Shown: piece after piece, positions 27,115-34,295 of the stretch | How positions within the stretch are numbered: the first letter of the stretch is position 1 | Layout: each line of letters begins with the position of its first letter | Program-made: the position numbers and the translations under genes | Origin: Desulfovibrio sp. X2 | GTDB taxonomy: Bacteria > Desulfobacterota > Desulfovibrionia > Desulfovibrionales > Desulfovibrionaceae | Length of the DNA: 61,278 bases | NCBI RefSeq assembly: GCF_000422205.1 | Contig: NZ_ATHV01000025.1 | Span: forward strand, 1-61,278 | Direction: 5' to 3' | Notes under the pieces: generated by a model | Told to the model about the DNA's origin: nothing | The model's database searches: none | What the model saw: only the letters and a program-made list of their open reading frames with translations

Positions 27115-27990
27115 ATGAAAAAAGTCGCGGTTGTCGGCATTCCCGGCGGCTGGTCAACGGAACGCCTGGTCAGGGCCATCGAGCAGCGCACGGGCTTCGG
27201 CCTGCTCGTGGACATGGGCAAGGTCCGCCTGGACCTGGACGGCGGAGGCGCCTTCTTCGGCGAGCACGACCTGACGCGCCTGGACGCGGTCATGGTCAAG
27301 AAGATCGCCCCCTCCTATTCGCCCAGCGCCTTGGACCGCATGGAGATCCTGCGCTTCGTGGAGCGCACGGGCGTGCCGGTCTTCTCCAAGGCCAGCAGCA
27401 TCCTGCGCCTCATCGACCGCCTGTCCTGCACCGTGGGGCTCCGCGCCGGGGGCATCCCCATGCCGCCCACGACCATCACCGAGGACGTGGAGGAGGCCAT
27501 GGCCGCGGTCGAGGAATACGGCCGGGCCGTGTTCAAGCCGCTCTTCTCCTCCAAGGCGCGCGGCATGACGGTCATCGAGCCCGGACCCGAGATGCAGGAG
27601 CAGATCGAGGACTTCAAGGCCGAGGGCAACCCGGTCATGTACATCCAGAGGATGGTGGAGCACCGCGGCCTGGACCTGGGCGTGACCTTCATGGGCGGCG
27701 AGTACGTGGCCACCTACGCGCGCAAGGGCTCGGGCACCTCGTGGGACACCACCACGCGCACGGGCGGCAAGTACGTGGCCGTGACCCCGTCCAAGGAGAT
27801 CATCGACCTGGCCGCAAAGGCCCAGGCCCTGTTCGACATGGCCTTCACCTGCGTGGACGTGGTGGAGACGCCCGAGGGGCCGGAGATCTACGAGGTCTCG
27901 GCCTTCGGCGGGTTCCGCGGGCTGCTCGAGGCCTGCAACCTGGACGCGGCCGCCATGTACGCCGACTTCGTGCTCGGGAGGATCGCATGA
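27115..27990 (+). CDS. GAK system ATP-grasp enzyme
   Basis: A protein of 291 residues from the ATG at 27115 (AAGGA 7 nt upstream); the ATG at 27109 is too close to that site. It matches the ATP-grasp family assigned to the GAK cassette: N-terminal Rossmann-like VAVVGIPGGWSTERLVRAIEQ, nucleotide-binding GRAVFKPLFSSKARGM, and the C-terminal metal site region PEIYEVSAFGGFRGLLEACN. RimK/glutathione-synthetase-like proteins of this class ligate a carboxylate to an amine or thiol through an acyl phosphate. The substrate is unknown. The stop overlaps the next ATG (ATGA). Confidence 0.9.
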   Translation: MKKVAVVGIPGGWSTERLVRAIEQRTGFGLLVDMGKVRLDLDGGGAFFGEHDLTRLDAVMVKKIAPSYSPSALDRMEILRFVERTGVPVFSKASSILRLIDRLSCTVGLRAGGIPMPPTTITEDVEEAMAAVEEYGRAVFKPLFSSKARGMTVIEPGPEMQEQIEDFKAEGNPVMYIQRMVEHRGLDLGVTFMGGEYVATYARKGSGTSWDTTTRTGGKYVAVTPSKEIIDLAAKAQALFDMAFTCVDVVETPEGPEIYEVSAFGGFRGLLEACNLDAAAMYADFVLGRIA

Positions 27991-29093
27991 ACCAGGCCAG
28001 GACCCCGGACAGCGTGGCCGAGCTGGCCGCCGCCTGGAAGGCCCGCCACCCCGTCGTCGGAACCGTCTTCCTGCGCTTCGCGGACACCCGCGTGGCCGTG
28101 CATTCCAACTCCGAGGCCCTGCTTGAGGCCCTCTCGACCTACTACCGCGACTTCCCGGGCGAGCCCGCCGCGCCGGGCGAGGCCGAGATCGAGGTCACGG
28201 CGCTCGAGTGCCCCGCCCCGGACCTCGGGCTGGCCTACAAGCCGAAGCCCCTGGAGCCGGGCAAGAAGAAGGTCAAGGAGGAGTTCGTGGACCTCGCGGA
28301 CGGGCGCGTGGTGCGCAAGCGCCTCACCGGCCTCGTCTTCCTCTTCGGCGGCGGCGAGAACCTGGCCCTGGGGCCGTGCCTGGAAAACGACAACCAGATC
28401 GTCAACTTCATCAACAACCGCCACATCGAGCGGCTGATCAAGGGCGGCTGCCTGCTCTTCCACGCCTCGGGCGTGGCCCTCGGGAACCGGGGCATCTCCA
28501 TGGCCGGGTTCGCGGGCATGGGCAAGTCCACCCTGTCGCTCGCCGTCATGCGCCACGGCACGGACTTCGTCTCCAACGACCGGGTCATGGTCGAGCGGGC
28601 GACGGACGGCGGGCCCGAGACCCTGCGCATGCACGGCCTGGCCAAGATGCCGCGCGTGAACCCCGGCACCGTGCTCAACAACGACGCCCTCACGCCGGTC
28701 ATCCCGGCCGCGGAGCGCTGCCGCTTCGAGGCCCTGCCCGCCGCCGAGCTCTGGGACCTGGAGCACAAGTACGACGCCTTCATCGACGAGTGCTTCGGGC
28801 CGGGCAAGTTCCGCCTGAGCTGCCCGCTCTCCGCCCTCGTGCTGCTCAACTGGACGCGCACGGACGATCCCCTGAGGATCGCGCGCATCGACCTGCGCCG
28901 CCGCCGCGACCTCATGCCCGCGTTCATGAAGGAGCTCGGCCTGTTCTTCGAGATGGACCGCGACGCGAGCCTGCGCGACTTCTCCGCGGACGCCTACCTG
29001 GCCATGCTCGACGGCTGCCCGGTCTACGAGTTCTCGGGCGGCGTGGATTTCGAGGCCGCGGCCGAGGCCTGCATGGACATCCTGCGCGGCTGA
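27987..29093 (+). CDS. HprK-related kinase B
   Basis: A 368-residue protein matching the 'HprK-related kinase B' family of the GAK cassette. The C-terminal half carries the HPr kinase-like P-loop GFAGMGKSTLS (Gly174-Lys180) after LFHASGVALGNRGISMA, and the FVSNDRVMV motif equivalent to the HprK catalytic Asp region. The N-terminal ~150 residues are specific to this family. HPr kinase phosphorylates a serine on the small carrier HPr; here no HPr gene is present, so the protein target is open. Translationally coupled to the ATP-grasp gene by a 4-bp overlap; a terminator follows. Confidence 0.9.
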   Translation: MNQARTPDSVAELAAAWKARHPVVGTVFLRFADTRVAVHSNSEALLEALSTYYRDFPGEPAAPGEAEIEVTALECPAPDLGLAYKPKPLEPGKKKVKEEFVDLADGRVVRKRLTGLVFLFGGGENLALGPCLENDNQIVNFINNRHIERLIKGGCLLFHASGVALGNRGISMAGFAGMGKSTLSLAVMRHGTDFVSNDRVMVERATDGGPETLRMHGLAKMPRVNPGTVLNNDALTPVIPAAERCRFEALPAAELWDLEHKYDAFIDECFGPGKFRLSCPLSALVLLNWTRTDDPLRIARIDLRRRRDLMPAFMKELGLFFEMDRDASLRDFSADAYLAMLDGCPVYEFSGGVDFEAAAEACMDILRG

Positions 29094-29105
29094 GCCCCCT
29101 GTCCC

Positions 29106-29144
29106 GGCCGCGGCAGCCCCCGGGGAGCCGTCGCGGCCTTTTTT
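29106..29144 (+). terminator. Rho-independent terminator after HprK-related kinase gene
   Basis: Stem GGCCGCG (29106-29112) with CGCGGCC (29132-29138), an inner C/G-rich pairing, then six T at 29139-29144. It marks the end of the first GAK transcript. Confidence 0.8.
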
Positions 29145-29319
29145 CCGACCGTCCGGGATCCTTGCCGTCCCGAAAGGACCGCGCGGCAGGCCTGGAAGGG
29201 GCAAAAATACGATCTTCCCCCCATATGCTTGCGCACCCGGCGCATAATATGTCACTGAGGCGCCATGCGGCCGGACCTCGGGTTTCGGCCGTTTGGCAGC
29301 CACATACGGGGGAACGGTC

Positions 29320-29562
29320 GTGGACCCGCTGCTCATCATGTTCATCTTCGTCGCGCTGACGCTCGAGGTGCTGGTCCTCTACGCGGCGTACGACAAGGGC
29401 CGGCGCAGGCTGGAACTCAGGCGCATCGCCGTGGACCGCTTCTGCCGCCAGGCCGAGCAGCGCGCCGAGGCCATCTCCAAGGCCAACGACGAGGCCAGGA
29501 AGAAGATCGAGGAGCTGACCGTGAAGCTCTCGGGCCTCAAGCTCGAGGCCGGGGGATTCTGA
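29320..29562 (+). CDS. Small membrane-anchored coiled-coil protein
   Basis: An 80-residue protein from GTG at 29320, preceded by GGGGGA. One N-terminal membrane segment (LLIMFIFVALTLEVLVLYAAY) is followed by a highly charged helix with heptad character (RQAEQRAEAISKANDEARKK), predicted cytoplasmic. No family recognised. It lies between two GAK genes and is 5 bp from a second protein of similar build, so the two may form a membrane complex. Confidence 0.75.
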   Translation: MDPLLIMFIFVALTLEVLVLYAAYDKGRRRLELRRIAVDRFCRQAEQRAEAISKANDEARKKIEELTVKLSGLKLEAGGF

Positions 29563-29567
29563 GTTCC

Positions 29568-30035
29568 ATGGAATTCGCCGTCCTCTTCGTGGTCATCAGC
29601 GTGGTCCTGGTCAGCGGCTTCGCCATCCACAGCCGCATCAAGAGCTGGATCGAGGACAACGAGGAACGCCTCGCCCAGGCCGAGGAGGAGGCCAGCCACA
29701 TGCTGGCCGGGATCCTCGCGGAAAAGCGCGAGATCGAGGGGCGGCTCGCGGAGCTGGAAAGCCAGATATCCCTGGCCGCCTGGAGCAAGGCCGACACCCC
29801 GCCCACGGCCGCGGAGGCCGCCAAGGCGGCCGCCCGCCAGCGCCCTCCCCTGACCGCCGAGGAGCGCAACGCCCGCCTCTCGCGCTGGCTGCTCAAGAAC
29901 AACAAGGTCAACCTGGAACAGCTCGGCAAGGCCTCCCGGCTCATCGGCCAGATCGGCAACGACGTGGTGGAGACCTGCCTGCTGCTCCACTTCATCGACG
30001 CCGAGACCGCCAGGGCCGCCTTCAATTCGCTTTAG
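29568..30035 (+). CDS. Membrane-anchored coiled-coil protein, GAK-adjacent
   Basis: A 155-residue protein starting at 29568. An N-terminal membrane segment (FAVLFVVISVVLVSGFAI) is followed by a coiled coil (~25-75), a Pro/Ala linker and a C-terminal helical domain containing RLSRWLLKNNKVNLEQLGKA. The tail may be a small winged-helix or DNA-binding-like fold, but this is uncertain. Shares the layout of its upstream neighbour. Function unknown. Confidence 0.75.
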   Translation: MEFAVLFVVISVVLVSGFAIHSRIKSWIEDNEERLAQAEEEASHMLAGILAEKREIEGRLAELESQISLAAWSKADTPPTAAEAAKAAARQRPPLTAEERNARLSRWLLKNNKVNLEQLGKASRLIGQIGNDVVETCLLLHFIDAETARAAFNSL

Positions 30036-30058
30036 CCTTGCCGCCGACGCGCCCCGCC

Positions 30059-30074
30059 GTTACGCTTCCGTAAC
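30059..30074. other. Short hairpin GTTACG-CTTC-CGTAAC
   Basis: Perfect 6-bp stem with a CTTC loop, 24 bp after the stop of the small membrane protein gene and 89 bp before the CofD-like gene. There is no T-tract. It may be a weak terminator or an mRNA processing element. Confidence 0.4.
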
Positions 30075-30162
30075 CATCGGCGTGGCATGATGCCCGCTCG
30101 GCCCGGCACACGCACCCACGCGTTCACGCATTCACGCAGCCGCGCATTCATCGGGAGCCCGC

Positions 30163-31359
30163 ATGGCGCAGAAGATCCGCATCACCAAGTCCGCCACCGT
30201 CCCAAGCGAGGTCAAGCTGGAGCGCTACCGCCGCTCGCCGGACCTCGGCCCGCGCGTCCTCTTCTTCAGCGGCGGCACGGCCCTGCGAGCGCTCTCCCAG
30301 GAGATCATCGAGTACACCCACAACTCGATCCACATCATGACCCCCTTCGATTCCGGGGGCTCCTCGGCCAAGATCAGGGCCGCCTTCCGCATGCTCGCCG
30401 TGGGCGACATCAGGAACCGCCTCATGGCCCTGGCCGACCGCAGCCTCAAGGGCAACCCGGAGATCTTCGAGCTCTTCGCCACCCGCCTGCCCAAGGAGGC
30501 CCCGGAGGCCGAGCTGTGCGCGCGCCTCACGGCCATGATCCGGGGCAAGGACCGCCTCATGGCCGCTGTCCCGGACCCCATGCGCAAGATCATCCGCAAC
30601 CATCTGCAGTTCTTCCTCGACAAGATGCCCGCGGACTTCGACCTGCGCGGGGCGAGCATCGGCAACCTCATCCTCACCGGCGGCTTCTTCAACCAGCAGC
30701 GCCACATCGACCCGGTCATCTACCTCTTCACGCGTCTCGTGGAGGCCCGCGGCACGGTGCGCCCCGTGGTCAACCGGGACGCCCACCTGGCCGCCCGCCT
30801 GGCCGACGGCAGCGTGCTCGTGGGCCAGCACCTGATCACCGGCAAGGAGAGCGAGCCCATCGCCTCGCCCGTGGCCGACGTCTGGATCACCAACGACCCG
30901 GCGGACCCGAAGCCCATGGAGCTGCCCATCCGGGCCAAGATCAGCAAGCTCATCACCTCGGCGGAGCTCATCTGCTACCCCATGGGCTCCTTCTACAGCT
31001 CCATCATCGCCAACCTCCTGCCGCAAGGCGTGGGCGAGTCCGTGAGCCGGGCCGACTGCCCCAAGATCTACGTGCCCAACACCGGCCGCGACCCGGAGAT
31101 GAAGGGCCTCACCGTGGCCGGCGCCGTGAGCGAGCTCTTCCGCCGCCTGGACGCGGGCTGCGACGCGCCCGCCCCCCGCGACCGGCTGCTCAACTTCGTG
31201 CTCGTGGACAGCAGGAACGGCGACTACAACGGCCCCATCGAGGTCCAGAAGATCAGGCGCTTCGGCGTGGAAGTCATCGACGCGGAACTCATCACGCCCC
31301 AGTCCGCCCCCTACCTCGACCACACCCTCGTCCTGCGCCACCTGCTCTCCCTGACCTGA
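30163..31359 (+). CDS. GAK system CofD-like protein
   Basis: A 398-residue member of the CofD/YvcK fold, matching the family named 'GAK system CofD-like protein'. The glycine motif LFFSGGTALRALS (~34-46) and MTPFDSGGSSAKIR (~59-72) form the phosphate-binding site; GASIGNLILTGGF and ICYPMGSFYSSIIANLLP are further CofD hallmarks. CofD transfers 2-phospho-L-lactate onto the deazaflavin Fo; YvcK-type proteins bind UDP-sugars. The reaction here is unknown. It closes the cassette and is followed by the 120-bp palindromic repeats. Confidence 0.9.
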   Translation: MAQKIRITKSATVPSEVKLERYRRSPDLGPRVLFFSGGTALRALSQEIIEYTHNSIHIMTPFDSGGSSAKIRAAFRMLAVGDIRNRLMALADRSLKGNPEIFELFATRLPKEAPEAELCARLTAMIRGKDRLMAAVPDPMRKIIRNHLQFFLDKMPADFDLRGASIGNLILTGGFFNQQRHIDPVIYLFTRLVEARGTVRPVVNRDAHLAARLADGSVLVGQHLITGKESEPIASPVADVWITNDPADPKPMELPIRAKISKLITSAELICYPMGSFYSSIIANLLPQGVGESVSRADCPKIYVPNTGRDPEMKGLTVAGAVSELFRRLDAGCDAPAPRDRLLNFVLVDSRNGDYNGPIEVQKIRRFGVEVIDAELITPQSAPYLDHTLVLRHLLSLT

Positions 31360-31391
31360 GGGCTGCCACCTTTTTCGACAACCTCCACTGC

Positions 31392-31513
31392 AGGGCGCTC
31401 AAAAAGCGTCGGATGCAAGGCGCGAGAAAAGCCCAGGCCCGAAGCGTATTCCGCATACGCGAGGGTCTGGGCTTTCCGCCGCGACGTCGCAGACAGTGCT
31501 TTTTCAGCACCCT
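31392..31513. repeat. 120-bp palindromic repeat (type C), unit 1
   Basis: Opens AGGGCGCTCAAAAAGCGTCG and closes GTGCTTTTTCAGCACCCT; arms pair imperfectly, with an inner pairing around CGAAGCGTATTCCGCATACGCG. It lies between the converging CofD-like and HD-protein genes, and probably acts as a bidirectional terminator. Confidence 0.8.
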
Positions 31514-31677
31514 GACCAGGGAGGGCTCCTCGCCCTCCCTGGACCCTCCCCGCAAGGGGTTACCCCTTGACCTCTTTCGCATTCGGCCCCCGGGGCAATG
31601 GACACGCGCCGCCTGGGCGTGGAAGGCCGAAAGTCGACGGGAGCCTCCGGCTCCCGTCACGCCCGACGACACCCCCA
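31514..31677. repeat. Spacer of type C repeat with three small palindromes
   Basis: Contains CCAGGGAGGG/CCCTCCCTGG, CAAGGGGT/ACCCCTTG and GACGGGAGCC/GGCTCCCGTC inverted pairs. The first two also occur, diverged, in the ~0.6-kb composite repeats, so both repeat types share modules. Confidence 0.65.
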
Positions 31678-31798
31678 AGGGTGCTCAAAAAGTGCTGGAT
31701 GCAAGGAGCAAAAAAAATCCGGGTCCGAAGCGTATCTCCATACGCGAGGGCCCGGATTTTTTGCGGCGACGCCGCAGACAGCGCTTTTTCAGCGCCCT
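31678..31798. repeat. 120-bp palindromic repeat (type C), unit 2
   Basis: Opens AGGGTGCTCAAAAAGTGCTG and closes CGCTTTTTCAGCGCCCT, with inner arms AAAAATCCGGGTCC / GGGCCCGGATTTTTT. It ends 4 bp before the stop codon of the minus-strand HD-protein gene. Confidence 0.8.
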
Positions 31799-31802
31799 CG
31801 CA

Positions 31803-33125
31803 CTACAGCATGGCGTTCTTGCGGGCCAGGACGAACTCGACGGCCTCGTCCGGGGTGCGCACCTTGCCCTCGATCTGGGCCTGGAGCAGCGCGTCGCGGA
31901 TGAGTCCGATGGCCGGTCCCGGCGTGAGGCCGGTGCACTCCATGATCTCCTTGCCGTTCAAAAGCGGCTCGGACATCTCCTCCGGAGTCTTGGCCTTCTC
32001 GAGCATCTTCACGTTGTGATTGAAGTTGGTGTAGTTGCCCTCGCGCGCTTTGATGTCCGCGCGGGCCATCTCCACCAGGCGCGGGTACTCCTCGAGCGCC
32101 ATGAAGCGGCGCGCGCCGCGCTCGGTGAGCATGTACTGGAAGCGCATGTGGTGGCGCACCAGGTGGCAGATGAGGTCCATCTCCTCGGGCGGCAGGCGCA
32201 GGCGGCCGAGGATCTTGCGCGTGACCTGGGCGCCCACGCGGTGGTGCTGGTGGAAGTGCCACTTGTCGTCGAAGTATTCGGCCGTGAAGATCTTGCCGAT
32301 GTCGTGGAACAGGCAGGCCAGCGTGCCGTACCAGTCGAAGGGCAGCTCCTCGGGATAGCGGCGCATGACCTGGATGACGTGGTCGAAGACCGACTCGTCC
32401 ACCCCGGTCTCGTTCTTGATGTGGCGGAGCCTCGTCAGGGCCGCGATCTGCGGCAGCAGGCCGTGCAGGATCATGGAGTCGAAGAGCAGCTGCACGAAGC
32501 GCCACATGCTCTCGGCCTCCACCTTGCGCCACTCGTCCATGATGTCCGTGACCGGCACGTAGTCCAGGATGCGCTGGGCCGAACGCACGATGGCCACCCA
32601 GGTGTTCTCCTCGATGGGCAGGTCGTAGTTGGCCGCGAAGCGCAGCGCCCGGATGCCGTAGAGCAGGTTCCGCTTGAGCGTCAGCCCGGGCTCGCCGGAC
32701 AGCCGCACCCGGCCCTCGCCCATGTCCGCGAAGCCCTCGTAGAGGTCAGCGGCCCTGGGGATGTAGGGGCAGGCGAGGCTCGACCTGTCCTTCTTGCGCG
32801 ACTCCATGCGCTTTTGCAGGCGCGGCGTGGTCTTCACCAGCAGCGCCTCGGGGTGCGCGGTCTCGAGCAGGTTGACCTCGTGGAAGCGGAAGGTCGTCCC
32901 GGCCTCCTCGATGACGGCGATCTCCCCGTCGCCCTCGGAGCAGGCGGCGTTGGGGAAGAGCTTCACCAGATCGTCGAAGAGCATGTCCGTGGCGATGTCC
33001 ACTTCGCGCTCGCCCTCGTCCCGCTCGAGCTCCACCTGGAAGCGCGAGTTGATCACGTAGGCGTCGAATCCGTTGCGCAGTATGGTCTTGCAGACGGCGA
33101 CAGCATCCTTGAACGGCTGCGTCAT
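31803..33125 (-). CDS. CCA-adding enzyme/poly(A) polymerase-like protein with HD domain
   Basis: A protein of 440 residues from the ATG at 33125 (AAGGAG 8 nt upstream). The head resembles the nucleotidyltransferase domain of tRNA CCA-adding enzymes (EVDIATDMLFDDLVKLFPN, then LKRNLLYGIRALRFAANYDLPIEENT), but the glycine-rich GGxVRD motif and the first catalytic Asp are replaced by unrelated sequence. The HD domain is complete: HVIQVMRRYPEELPFDWYGTLACLFHDIGK, HRVGAQ and HHMRFQ (~250-345). It is probably an HD phosphohydrolase/RNA-related protein without transferase activity. It lies downstream of lgt on the same strand. Confidence 0.82.
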   Translation of the reverse strand: MTQPFKDAVAVCKTILRNGFDAYVINSRFQVELERDEGEREVDIATDMLFDDLVKLFPNAACSEGDGEIAVIEEAGTTFRFHEVNLLETAHPEALLVKTTPRLQKRMESRKKDRSSLACPYIPRAADLYEGFADMGEGRVRLSGEPGLTLKRNLLYGIRALRFAANYDLPIEENTWVAIVRSAQRILDYVPVTDIMDEWRKVEAESMWRFVQLLFDSMILHGLLPQIAALTRLRHIKNETGVDESVFDHVIQVMRRYPEELPFDWYGTLACLFHDIGKIFTAEYFDDKWHFHQHHRVGAQVTRKILGRLRLPPEEMDLICHLVRHHMRFQYMLTERGARRFMALEEYPRLVEMARADIKAREGNYTNFNHNVKMLEKAKTPEEMSEPLLNGKEIMECTGLTPGPAIGLIRDALLQAQIEGKVRTPDEAVEFVLARKNAML

Positions 33126-33276
33126 GCGAATGTCTCCTTGCGGTGAAGGGCCCTGGCGGCCCATGACGGGGCCCGGGGCGGGCGGCCCTCGGCGCCTGCG
33201 CGCGTGCGGTCCTTCCCCCTCGGCGGCCGAGACACTAGCAGAACTCGGCCCGGAGCAAAAGGCCCGCCGAGCGGGC

Positions 33277-34071
33277 TCAGGCCTCGGGTTCCTCCCTCCC
33301 GGCCGTGGCCAGGAGCCAGACGCCGAAGAGGATCATGGGCAGGCTCAGGATCTGGCCCATGGTCACCCAGCCGAAGGCCAGGTAGCCGAGCTGGATGTCC
33401 GGCTCGCGCACGAACTCCACCAGGAAGCGGAACAGGCCGTAGAAGATCAGGAACAGCCCGGAGGTGGAGCGCACCGGCCGCTTCTTCCCGGACCACAGCC
33501 AGAGGATGGTGAACAGCGTCACGCCCTCGAGCAGGGCCTCGTAGAGCTCGGACGGATGCCTGGGCACGAGCCCGGCCAGCGGGTCGCGGAAGACCACGCC
33601 CCAGGGGAGCGTCGTGGGCTTGCCCCACAGCTCGCCGTTGATGAAGTTGCCGATGCGGCCGCAGAACAGCCCGATGGGCGCGAGCGGGGCCACGAAGTCC
33701 GTGACCGCGAAGAAGCGGACCTTCTCTTTGCGCGCGAACCACCACATGCCGATCACCGTGCCGATGAGCCCGCCGTGGAACGACATGCCGCCCCGCCAGA
33801 CCTCGAAGAGCCTGAGCGGATTCTCCATGAACACCGGGAAGTCGTAGAACAGCATGTAGCCGACGCGCGCGCCCACGAGCACGCCGAGCGCCAGGTACCA
33901 GACCAGGTCGTCCATCTGGCGGGCGTTAATGGGCGCCCAGGGCCGCCGCGTGCGCATGCGGCCGAGGATCCAGCCCGCGGAGATGCCGATGAGGTACATC
34001 AGGCCGTACCAGCGCACGGCCAGCGGGCCGATGTGCACGGCAACGGGGTCTATGTTCGGCTGAAAGATCAT
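33277..34071 (-). CDS. lgt: Prolipoprotein diacylglyceryl transferase
   Basis: A 264-residue integral membrane enzyme that transfers diacylglycerol from phosphatidylglycerol to the lipobox cysteine of prolipoproteins. The Lgt signature GLFCGRIGNFINGELWG is present, together with RWYGLMYLIG at the N-terminus, GGMSFHGGLIG and PRHPSELYEALLEG. Around seven membrane segments. Usual length. Divergent from the PHP-glycosyltransferase gene across 224 bp. Confidence 0.96.
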   Translation of the reverse strand: MIFQPNIDPVAVHIGPLAVRWYGLMYLIGISAGWILGRMRTRRPWAPINARQMDDLVWYLALGVLVGARVGYMLFYDFPVFMENPLRLFEVWRGGMSFHGGLIGTVIGMWWFARKEKVRFFAVTDFVAPLAPIGLFCGRIGNFINGELWGKPTTLPWGVVFRDPLAGLVPRHPSELYEALLEGVTLFTILWLWSGKKRPVRSTSGLFLIFYGLFRFLVEFVREPDIQLGYLAFGWVTMGQILSLPMILFGVWLLATAGREEPEA

Positions 34072-34295
34072 CCTGCCTCCTTGCGCCGCACCTTCTACCC
34101 TCCGAGCCGCGCCATGTACAGGCCGAAGGCCCTGCCCGCGGCCGCGCGCCGCCTCTCTCCCGCCGCCTGCGCGGAAAAATCATGCGCTCGTCACACACGA
34201 GCGCCCGGACGGCACGGTCCCGTCACGTGCCCTGCCTAGAACCGGGCAAACCAGCGGCAGGCCATGCCCTGGGCCCGCCGCGCCCGGAGAGCGCA

